From contig NZ_QQWI01000005.1 of assembly GCF_004125825.1 (NCBI RefSeq), positions 1 to 64,000 on the forward strand: 64,000 bases of DNA, written 5' to 3'. The position numbers and the translations under genes were made by a program. The stretch's first letter is position 1; every line of letters starts with the position of its first letter. The DNA comes from Fusibacter sp. A1. Lineage in GTDB: Bacteria > Bacillota > Clostridia > Peptostreptococcales > Acidaminobacteraceae. The notes under the pieces are model-generated. The model made no database searches and was not told the DNA's origin. It saw only the letters and a program-made list of their open reading frames with translations. Shown here piece by piece: positions 57,464 to 64,000 of the stretch.

Positions 57464-58831
57464 ATGAAAAAATCAATCGTAACAATAGGTGTGATCGTTG
57501 CTCTGATTGGAGCTTGTGTTTATCTTCAAATCTCTTTGTTTTGGGGATTCTTAGTGTCGAATGTCGTTCTGCTTCTCATGTCAGGAGAAAGGCTTGTGAG
57601 CATGAAGGCGGGAATCAAGGGCCTCATGCAAGTAAAGATGTTGTATTTTATTATCCTACTCTTGGGTGCGAACATTACGATTTGGCTTGCCTCTGGCATT
57701 ATTCCCACCATCGTTTATTACGGGTTCACCTATATCGATAGGGTCAATCTGTTATTTGTAACCTTTACTGTAACCGCACTTGTGTCGTCTGTCATGGGAA
57801 CGGGACTTGGCACGCTCAGTACGATCGGCCTCGCATTTTTCGGTATCGGCATGGGTCTTGGATACCCGGCGCCTATCTTACTTGGAGCCATTGTTTCTGG
57901 CGCTTTCGTATCCGATAAGATTTCGCCGGTATCGGCACTCACTAATCTGACAATCGAGATTGTTGACGTATCTTATCGAAGTTATTTTAAAGTCGCAATG
58001 AAAACACTTGGTATCACACTTGTGTTGTCGGCACTGGTTTATTTTGTGATGAACGGTTTCGTAGTAAAAAGTGAGGTTGTCTCACTTCTTTCCTACAAGG
58101 AGGCGCTTGTATCAAACTACCGCATTTCATTTCTTTTACTGCTGCTTCCGGTGATGATGATCGTACTTGCCATGAGAGGTGTGAACGTGCTTGTTAATAT
58201 GATGTTCGTCTTTGTGACGGGTAGCGTTATCACCTTGCTGTATCAGGGTGTCCCATTCGACGCGCTCGCAAACGCGGTAGCATTCGGATATAAGGCGTCC
58301 ACTGACAACGCTTTTATCAATAGTATTTTTAAGGCTGGAGGCATGGTGCCTATGCTCGAAGTGATACTGATTGTTATGGGAGCGGTGTTTCTCAACAGTC
58401 TACTGATGTCGTCTAAGCTGCTTGATCCAGTGTTTGAACGCTTGCTTAGGAATACGACAACGCCTTTTAGCCTGATTCTTAAAACAGGACTTATCAGCAT
58501 GTTTCTGACCTCTATGACATGCGACCAGACCGTCGGAATTGTGGTGCCAGGAGAGACGCTTGCGGATCGTTATGAGTCGATGGGGCTATCGAAAGAGGTT
58601 CTGGCAAGAACGATTTCCGACACCGGTACGATTATCGCTCCGCTGCAGTTTTGGAATGTCAATGCCCTGATCATCACAGGTATTACCGGTGTATCCGCTA
58701 TTGAATACGCACCCTTTGCAGTGCTTTGCTACCTATCGCCCCTGATGACCTTACTCATTGCAAAACATGGCAATTCAAGGGGGTTCGCGCTAAAAAGCGA
58801 CCAAGTGTCAAAAAAAATATATTTCAATTGA
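57464..58831 (+). CDS. NhaC family Na+/H+ antiporter
   Basis: The 455-residue protein has about twelve membrane helices and NhaC-type motifs: SSVMGTGLGTLSTIG, GAIVSGAFVSDKISPVSALTNL, and the late MTCDQTVGIVVPGETLADRYE (charged residue D within a membrane motif). It exchanges sodium for protons; some relatives use malate or lactate. It is followed by LrgA and LrgB genes in the same direction, 17 bases away, so it is probably cotranscribed with them. The ribosome site is weak. Confidence 0.88.
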   Translation: MKKSIVTIGVIVALIGACVYLQISLFWGFLVSNVVLLLMSGERLVSMKAGIKGLMQVKMLYFIILLLGANITIWLASGIIPTIVYYGFTYIDRVNLLFVTFTVTALVSSVMGTGLGTLSTIGLAFFGIGMGLGYPAPILLGAIVSGAFVSDKISPVSALTNLTIEIVDVSYRSYFKVAMKTLGITLVLSALVYFVMNGFVVKSEVVSLLSYKEALVSNYRISFLLLLLPVMMIVLAMRGVNVLVNMMFVFVTGSVITLLYQGVPFDALANAVAFGYKASTDNAFINSIFKAGGMVPMLEVILIVMGAVFLNSLLMSSKLLDPVFERLLRNTTTPFSLILKTGLISMFLTSMTCDQTVGIVVPGETLADRYESMGLSKEVLARTISDTGTIIAPLQFWNVNALIITGITGVSAIEYAPFAVLCYLSPLMTLLIAKHGNSRGFALKSDQVSKKIYFN

Positions 58832-58848
58832 AGAAAGTGAATCCACAT

Positions 58849-59220
58849 ATGATAAAAGTTATGAAACAAGCGCTACTTGTCATGCTGCTTCTTTATGTCG
58901 GCAATGTCGTAAGTTCGCTGATAAGTCCTCTGGTGAGGCTTCCTGGCAATCTACTTGGAATGCTCATCCTCTTCTTGCTGCTTGCTACTAAAACACTTAA
59001 ACTCACAGATATCGAGTCGCTCGCAAACCTACTGCTGGGCATCATGGGCTTTTTTTTCATACCGCTTGGAGTGAGTTTGATCAATTCGGCAGAACTTTTG
59101 AAACCGGTTTGGTTTCAGTTGTCCATGGTGCTTGTCCTCTCGTGTGTCCTCGTGATGTACGTGTCGAGTAAAGTGACAGATGTGCTAATTAAGCGCACCT
59201 CAAAAAAGGAGGTCGGCTAG
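58849..59220 (+). CDS. lrgA: CidA/LrgA family holin-like protein
   Basis: The 123-residue protein has four membrane helices with the LrgA signature: PLVRLPGNLLGMLILFLLLATK and GIMGFFFIPLGVSLI. CidA/LrgA proteins oligomerise in the membrane and are tied to murein hydrolase control or to small-molecule (for example pyruvate) transport. Its stop shares one base with the GTG start of lrgB. The frame is open far upstream into nhaC, but ATG 58849 gives the family length; its ribosome site is weak. Confidence 0.85.
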   Translation: MIKVMKQALLVMLLLYVGNVVSSLISPLVRLPGNLLGMLILFLLLATKTLKLTDIESLANLLLGIMGFFFIPLGVSLINSAELLKPVWFQLSMVLVLSCVLVMYVSSKVTDVLIKRTSKKEVG

Positions 59221-59897
59221 TGGGTGAAATTTTTGGTATCATTTTAACTGTTTTAGCCTACTTTGTCGGTCTGACGGTTTATAAACGGACTAAGATCGCA
59301 TTACTTAATCCTGTTTTGACTGCCATTGTCTGCATCATCGCCGTATTGAACGTGCTTGATCTTGATTACGAGTTTTACAACCGAGGCGGGAAGATGATCA
59401 CCTTCATCCTTGGACCCATCGTAGTACTGCTTGCTGTTCCGCTCTATAAGAATATCGAAAGAATAAAGGGGCATCTTCTACCGGTTTTAGCGGGGGTCCT
59501 GGCTGGAATGGTCACCTCTGTGCTATCGGTCGTAGCGCTCTGTGGCTTGTTCGGTCTTGACCTCACCTTTATGAGGTCGCTGTATTCCAAATCGATCACC
59601 ACTCCTTTAGCGATTGAAGTAACGAACCTTTCAGGAGGTATCGAGGGACTCACCGTAGTCGCAGTGATCATGACTGGAATCATCGGCGCCACACTGGCTC
59701 CTTTTGTGATGAAAATCGGCAAGATAGACGATGAACTGGCAAAAGGCATCGGCATCGGTACTTCATCACATGGCATTGGAACTTCAAAAGCCATTGAAAT
59801 GGGCAGTGAGGCGGGTAGCGGAAGTGGACTTGCGATGGGACTCACAGGTATACTGACTGTACTTGCTGCAAGCTTGATATTCGGACTACTAACGTAA
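59220..59897 (+). CDS. lrgB: LrgB family protein
   Basis: The 225-residue protein has about seven membrane helices and the LrgB hallmarks: LGPIVVLLAVPLYK, SKSITTPLAIEV, and IGIGTSSHGIGTSKAIEMG. It pairs with LrgA; the complex is implicated in cell-lysis control and, in Bacillus (YsbAB/PftAB), in pyruvate transport. The GTG start is preceded by AAAGGAGGT and overlaps the lrgA stop. A terminator follows after 36 bases. Confidence 0.93.
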   Translation: MGEIFGIILTVLAYFVGLTVYKRTKIALLNPVLTAIVCIIAVLNVLDLDYEFYNRGGKMITFILGPIVVLLAVPLYKNIERIKGHLLPVLAGVLAGMVTSVLSVVALCGLFGLDLTFMRSLYSKSITTPLAIEVTNLSGGIEGLTVVAVIMTGIIGATLAPFVMKIGKIDDELAKGIGIGTSSHGIGTSKAIEMGSEAGSGSGLAMGLTGILTVLAASLIFGLLT

Positions 59898-59932
59898 GTT
59901 GACAAGGTACCTCTCAAATTATTATTATCTTA

Positions 59933-59958
59933 AAACGCCACATCATGTGGTGTTTTTT
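59933..59958 (+). terminator. Terminator of the nhaC-lrgAB unit
   Basis: ACGCCACA and TGTGGTGT pair around a short TCA loop and run into seven T's. Confidence 0.8.
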
Positions 59959-60064
59959 TGTATACTGTAATAGGATGGAAGTCCCAATTTCAAAGAATAT
60001 TTGAACAGAATAGGTGTCATGGATCAAAATCTACTTTTGATGAAATCGCATCTAAGGAGGCGTT

Positions 60065-60952
60065 ATGTCGAACATTATCGAAATCAAGAATCTGACAAAG
60101 TATTACGGTAAGGCAAGGGGAATTGTAGATGTGAGTTTTGATGTCAAAGAGGGCGAGATCTTCGGGTTCATCGGTCCTAACGGGGCAGGGAAATCGACAA
60201 CGATCAGGACACTCCTGTCGCTTATCTATCCGACTAGCGGGAGCGCGACGATTTTTGGACGCGACTGCATCAAAGACGGGCATATCATCAGAAAAGACAT
60301 CGGGTATCTGCCTTCAGAGGTCTTTTACTACGACAACATGAAGGTGATCGACCTACTCAAGTATTCGGCTTCGTTTTATGGAAAGACGGATATGGCAAGG
60401 ATCAACTACCTATCCGAGGTGATGGACCTGGACCTGACACGTAAGATCGACGACCTGAGTTATGGAAACAAGAAAAAGGTGGGCATCGTGCAGGGGCTTT
60501 TACATAATCCCAAACTGATCATACTGGATGAGCCCACAAGCGGCCTGGACCCTCTGATGCAGCAAAAGTTTTTTGACCTGATACTGGAGGAGAACAAAAA
60601 AGGCGCTACGGTGCTGATGTCCTCACATATCTTACCCGAAGTGCAAAAGCTATGTTCTAGGGTCGCCATCATAAAAGAAGGCAGGATCGTACGCATGGAG
60701 GATATCGCAACGCTTAGAAACACGACGTATAAGAAAATCAGAATCGAATTTAAAGACAAGGTGCCTCAGGAGATACTCTCGCTTGAAGGGACCAGCAATA
60801 TGAGCTCTAAGAACAGCTTGGTTAGTTTTCTCTATAAGGGAGACATCAACAAGGTCGTGCAGGTCATGCACCGGTTTGAACTTGTGAACATCATCGTCGA
60901 GGAACCCGACCTTGAGGAGATCTTCATGCACTACTACAGTAAGGAGCTTTAG
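60065..60952 (+). CDS. ABC transporter ATP-binding protein
   Basis: The 295-residue ATPase has GPNGAGKST (Walker A, about residues 37-45), DDLSYGNKKKVGIVQGL (signature, LSYGN for LSGGQ), and LIILDEPTSGLDP (Walker B). Beyond the catalytic domain is an accessory C-terminal part of about 75 residues. It belongs to the ABC-2/drug-exporter-like class and serves the two membrane proteins that follow. CTAAGGAGG precedes the ATG. Confidence 0.92.
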   Translation: MSNIIEIKNLTKYYGKARGIVDVSFDVKEGEIFGFIGPNGAGKSTTIRTLLSLIYPTSGSATIFGRDCIKDGHIIRKDIGYLPSEVFYYDNMKVIDLLKYSASFYGKTDMARINYLSEVMDLDLTRKIDDLSYGNKKKVGIVQGLLHNPKLIILDEPTSGLDPLMQQKFFDLILEENKKGATVLMSSHILPEVQKLCSRVAIIKEGRIVRMEDIATLRNTTYKKIRIEFKDKVPQEILSLEGTSNMSSKNSLVSFLYKGDINKVVQVMHRFELVNIIVEEPDLEEIFMHYYSKEL

Positions 60953-60953
60953 G

Positions 60954-61751
60954 ATGAACATGATAAGGCAAGAGCTCAAAATGTCTGTGAAAACCATGAT
61001 AGGCTATAGCCTTTCGATTATTGTTGTCTTTACCGTGTTTCTGTTTTTCTTTGATACCTTTAAGACCGGCGCGATTTTGATGAACACACTTCTTAAAAAC
61101 TTTCCGCCTGAGTTTAAAGTCGCATTCGGATTTTCGGATGTGGATCTTGCACAGTTCAGCGGATACATGAGCTTTTTATACAGCTATATCGTCTTAATCG
61201 GAGCGGTGTTCGGAATGAAGCTTGGAGTATCTGTCTTGTCGGAGGAGGCGCGGGTGAAGACTTCTGATTTTTTGCTATCGAAGCCTGTGAAGCGAATGCA
61301 GATCGTGCACATGAAACTGTTGAGCGTGCTTATCTTGATCGTGTCTCAAAACATCATCACCTTTCTTTGCACGTTGGCGGCCGCTGTGATCATCATCGAC
61401 GAAGGATTCAGCTTTATCGTCTTCACCCTCATGAGTCTTTCTGTGCTGCTTGTTCAGCTGTTTTTTGTGGGAGTGGGACTGTTTATTTCGGTGATAATCT
61501 CAAAAATCAAGAACGTGACACCGATCACACTTGGAGTTGTCTTCATGTTCTTTATCATCGAACTTGTGAACCAGTCGCTTCTTGACAGTAAGCTTACCTA
61601 TCTGACGCCTTTTTCGTATTTTAAAGGGTCGTATATCATCAGTCATCAAGCCTACGACATGAAGTATGTATACCTTGATTTGCTGATCTTCATCTGTTTT
61701 ACAGCTATAACCTATGTGATCTATCAAAAAAAGGATGTCCACGCGGTTTAG
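60954..61751 (+). CDS. ABC-2 type transporter permease
   Basis: The 265-residue protein has six membrane helices, starting with MIGYSLSIIVVFTVFLFFFD at residues 15-34. SEEARVKTSDFLLSKPVKRMQIV between helices 2 and 3 is the coupling loop usual in these permeases. It overlaps the end of the ATPase region by nearly nothing (one base between stop and start) and is preceded by AAGGAG. ATG 60954 gives the natural start. Its homologue follows next. Confidence 0.85.
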   Translation: MNMIRQELKMSVKTMIGYSLSIIVVFTVFLFFFDTFKTGAILMNTLLKNFPPEFKVAFGFSDVDLAQFSGYMSFLYSYIVLIGAVFGMKLGVSVLSEEARVKTSDFLLSKPVKRMQIVHMKLLSVLILIVSQNIITFLCTLAAAVIIIDEGFSFIVFTLMSLSVLLVQLFFVGVGLFISVIISKIKNVTPITLGVVFMFFIIELVNQSLLDSKLTYLTPFSYFKGSYIISHQAYDMKYVYLDLLIFICFTAITYVIYQKKDVHAV

Positions 61752-61760
61752 GAGGGCGAT

Positions 61761-62561
61761 ATGAACATATTGATAAGAGAATTAAAAGCAAACCTGAAAT
61801 CGATGCTCATCTGGTCGGGTTCGATGGCTGCGCTCATCTACATGGGCATGATCAAGTATTCAGCCTTTGAAAAAACAGGGGCTGCGGTCAATGAGTTTTT
61901 TGAGCAGCTTCCAAAGCCCATACTCAAGATCCTCGGTGTGATCGGGGGAACCGACCTAACCTCGGTGGCCGTGTTTTACAGCATCTTCTTCTTGTATTTT
62001 CTTTTACTTGCTGCGGTGCATGCGACCATGCTCGGCACGCTGATTATCGCCAAAGAAGAAAGGGACAAGACTGCTGACTTTTTATTTGTCAAACCAGTGA
62101 AGCGGAGCCGTGTGATCCTGTTTAAGGTGGTTGCGGCAATGATAAACATTACTTTTTTAAACCTTGTGACATTTGTATTTTCGCTGATCTCGACCGCTCC
62201 ATATACAAAAGGGGTTTCGATCACAAATTCCATTTTCTTTATCATCATCGGATTATATGTCTTGCAGATCATGTTCTTAGGAATAGGACTTTTCTTAGGT
62301 GGAGTGGTCAAGCGGTCGAAGGTGGCGACCTCGATAGGCTCCGGGATCATCCTGTCCACCTTCCTTTTAAAGGTGATCATCGACTTGAAAAGAAATATCG
62401 ACTATCTGGATTACTTCACCCCATTCAGGTATTTCAAGCCGAGTGATCTGATGTTCAAGCACAGCATAGATGGGCTGTTCGTCGTGATCGCACTGATTAG
62501 TGCTGTAGTATCTGTGACATGCGCGTTTTACTTTTTTAAAAAGCGGGACTTGAGCAGCTGA
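61761..62561 (+). CDS. ABC-2 type transporter permease
   Basis: The 266-residue protein is a second six-helix permease, paralogous to the preceding one: SMLIWSGSMAALIYMGM opens the first helix and KEERDKTADFLFVKPVKRSRVIL is the coupling loop. With the ATPase it would form a heterodimeric exporter. The substrate is unknown. TAGGAGGG precedes the ATG. A strong terminator follows. Confidence 0.87.
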   Translation: MNILIRELKANLKSMLIWSGSMAALIYMGMIKYSAFEKTGAAVNEFFEQLPKPILKILGVIGGTDLTSVAVFYSIFFLYFLLLAAVHATMLGTLIIAKEERDKTADFLFVKPVKRSRVILFKVVAAMINITFLNLVTFVFSLISTAPYTKGVSITNSIFFIIIGLYVLQIMFLGIGLFLGGVVKRSKVATSIGSGIILSTFLLKVIIDLKRNIDYLDYFTPFRYFKPSDLMFKHSIDGLFVVIALISAVVSVTCAFYFFKKRDLSS

Positions 62562-62601
62562 TACTTGAAGGCTAGAAAGTGATACCTTCAAATTATGGAA
62601 G

Positions 62602-62647
62602 CCTCGTAACACATCGAGTTGAAATTCGATGTGTTATGAGGTTTTTT
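62602..62647 (+). terminator. Terminator of the ABC transporter operon
   Basis: CCTC plus TAACACATCGA pairs with TCGATGTGTTA plus GAGG (one mismatch pair) around an 8-base loop, followed by six T's. Confidence 0.9.
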
Positions 62648-62702
62648 CAGCTTTTTTTCAGATTCCGGAGGTAAAATATTCATAAAACACGGAGGTGGGA
62701 AT

Positions 62703-64000
62703 ATGAAAAAAACTGTCATCGCATTACTCTATCTTTTAAGCCCGTTTTTGCTGGTTTTCACAATCGGTCACAGCAGTCCTATAAAATACGCAAGCATAGG
62801 GCGTGCACTTCCTATGGTTGTCGGTGTGGTGGGATATACGTGGTTGTTGTGGCAATTCGTGTTGAGTGCTAGACCGAAGTTTATTGAAAAGCATTTTGGT
62901 CTGGATAAGATGTATCGATTGCACGGTGTAGTCGCCGTGGTCGCACTTTGCCTGGTGCTCGTGCATAAGACCGTCAACGAAAACCTATACGGGGAGACGA
63001 TTGTAACAAGCCTGGAATCTGTAGCGTTTACCCTATTTGCAGGTGTGAGCGCGATATCGATGATGTTCATGTGGACGAGCGTGTTTTCAAAATTTGAGAT
63101 ACTCCAAAAGGTGATAAAAGGGGTATCGAGTATCAAGGCCTTTGCTTATGAGCGATTGAAGCTTATTCATAACCTAACCATAGTAGGCATGGTGTTCATG
63201 CAAATCCATGTTCTGATGTCGAGTTCTGCAAGTTCATCAAGGCTGATCTTTGACTTATACATGTTGTATTTTTTCATTGCGGTGGGGTCATACCTTTATC
63301 ATAAGTGCATCAAACCATGGTTACTTGAAAAGAGATTGTATGAGATTTCAGACCTAAAGAAAGAGTCGGAAGACATACTGACGATCGTCATCCGACCAAA
63401 ATCCGGCAGTAGTATGGAGTATCAGCCTGGCCAGTTCGGTTACTTTACGTTGATGTCCGATCGAATGCCTCTTGAGGAACATCCTTTTTCGATTTCATCG
63501 TCCCCTTCGGATGGAAGTGAGCTGTCGATCACAGTCAAGGAGCTCGGGGATTTTACGAGGTCGACAAGCAACCTGAAAATCGGAGATCGCGTCAAGGTGG
63601 AAGGACCTTATGGAAAATTCAGCTATCTACGATACAAAAACGAGGCTTCGAGCATCTTTATCGCAGGTGGCATAGGGATCACTCCGGTACTCGGCATGAT
63701 CGATCAGATCAGTTGCACGAACAGGATGAGACCGGTGCTTCTGATCTGGGCGGTAAGAAGCGGAAGCGACCTGATAAGATATGAGTGGTTAAAAAAACTA
63801 CAGACAGTAATGCCCAATTTTGTTTTCGTACCGGTTGTCTCTTCTGATAGAAACTGGACGGGAAGATCAGGAAGGCTTAACTATGATGTTGTCAAAAACA
63901 TACTGGCTGAAGTCGATTTTATCGATGAGCGTACTGGGTATTATGTCTGCGCTTCACCGAATCTGACAGATAACGTGAGGCAATACCTAAAAAAACTGGG
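62703..64000 (+). CDS. Ferric reductase-like flavocytochrome, cut by the window end
   Basis: The frame runs from ATG 62703 to the window edge, 432 codons without a stop. The N-terminal half has about six membrane helices with histidines suited to heme binding (YRLHGVV, LVLVHK, KLIHNL, MQIHVL). A C-terminal FAD/NAD domain follows: EHPFSISSSP (flavin site) and AGGIGITPVLGM (nucleotide site). Such proteins pass electrons from NAD(P)H through FAD and heme to an acceptor outside. Start supported by GGAGGTG at 62691-62697. The C-terminal end is missing. Confidence 0.85.
   Translation, partial: MKKTVIALLYLLSPFLLVFTIGHSSPIKYASIGRALPMVVGVVGYTWLLWQFVLSARPKFIEKHFGLDKMYRLHGVVAVVALCLVLVHKTVNENLYGETIVTSLESVAFTLFAGVSAISMMFMWTSVFSKFEILQKVIKGVSSIKAFAYERLKLIHNLTIVGMVFMQIHVLMSSSASSSRLIFDLYMLYFFIAVGSYLYHKCIKPWLLEKRLYEISDLKKESEDILTIVIRPKSGSSMEYQPGQFGYFTLMSDRMPLEEHPFSISSSPSDGSELSITVKELGDFTRSTSNLKIGDRVKVEGPYGKFSYLRYKNEASSIFIAGGIGITPVLGMIDQISCTNRMRPVLLIWAVRSGSDLIRYEWLKKLQTVMPNFVFVPVVSSDRNWTGRSGRLNYDVVKNILAEVDFIDERTGYYVCASPNLTDNVRQYLKKL

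Noticed and set aside
59444..59917. A 157-codon open frame on the minus strand
   Set aside because: It is antisense to lrgB and its proline- and serine-rich sequence is typical of a shadow frame.

Overview
The window looks like chromosomal DNA of an anaerobic, low-to-moderate GC Firmicute, most likely a Clostridia-type amino-acid fermenter. This is inferred from content: strong AGGAGG-type ribosome sites, many T-tailed terminators, a GlnK/GlnL-type two-component system, an LrgAB pair, a small alarmone synthetase of Bacillus YwaC type, and a butyryl-CoA dehydrogenase/Etf operon carrying 3-aminobutyryl-CoA ammonia-lyase, an enzyme of lysine fermentation. No rRNA, tRNA, CRISPR array or prophage was seen. 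The only mobile DNA recognised is the 3' end of a group II intron cut by the left edge.

Layout. 1-182: group II intron tail (maturase C-terminus, domains V and VI). 274-3058: three second-messenger genes (HD-GYP phosphodiesterase, alarmone synthetase, PilZ protein). 3215-7419: M29 aminopeptidase, ROK regulator, and a lyxose isomerase-sugar kinase operon with a perfect 21-bp operator-like palindrome. 7660-12218: YceG-like tail-anchored protein, then a GlnK/GlnL-like pair followed by a dicarboxylate/amino-acid symporter with a consensus GlnL box between them. 12336-18798: seven-gene overlapping membrane operon around MoxR and DUF58. 18887-24000: DUF975 protein, M23 peptidase, HTH and PAS regulators, CPBP protease. 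24081-30774: HerA-like ATPase, zinc-ribbon and LUD proteins, YbjQ, TldD/TldE. 30829-39364: UvrD-like helicase, an Fpg/Nei-like protein lacking the catalytic proline, ITPase-like protein, AAC(3)-like acetyltransferase, methyltransferase, pyrE and small genes.

39402-45771 is the metabolic centre: a leftward operon bcd-etfB-etfA-maoC-kal behind a textbook sigma-54 promoter, a divergent PAS/sigma-54 activator that very probably drives it, and a FabG/PhaB-like reductase. Together these can carry 3-aminobutyryl-CoA and acetoacetyl-CoA to butyryl-CoA. 45830-57346: prfC, a DUF1848 protein, a DMT transporter, and a nucleic-acid group (topoisomerase III, DEDDh exonuclease, TRM11-like methyltransferase, IGHMBP2-like helicase), then an oxidoreductase and an LCMT-like methyltransferase. 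57464-62561: NhaC antiporter with LrgA/LrgB, and an ABC exporter. A ferric-reductase-like flavocytochrome gene runs off the right edge.

I saw no anti-phage or other clearly new multi-gene system. The most informative signals are regulatory: the sigma-54 promoter and activator pair, the GlnL-type box, the palindrome at the lyxose operon, and a repeated TTAAGGTT direct-repeat element found before two unrelated genes.
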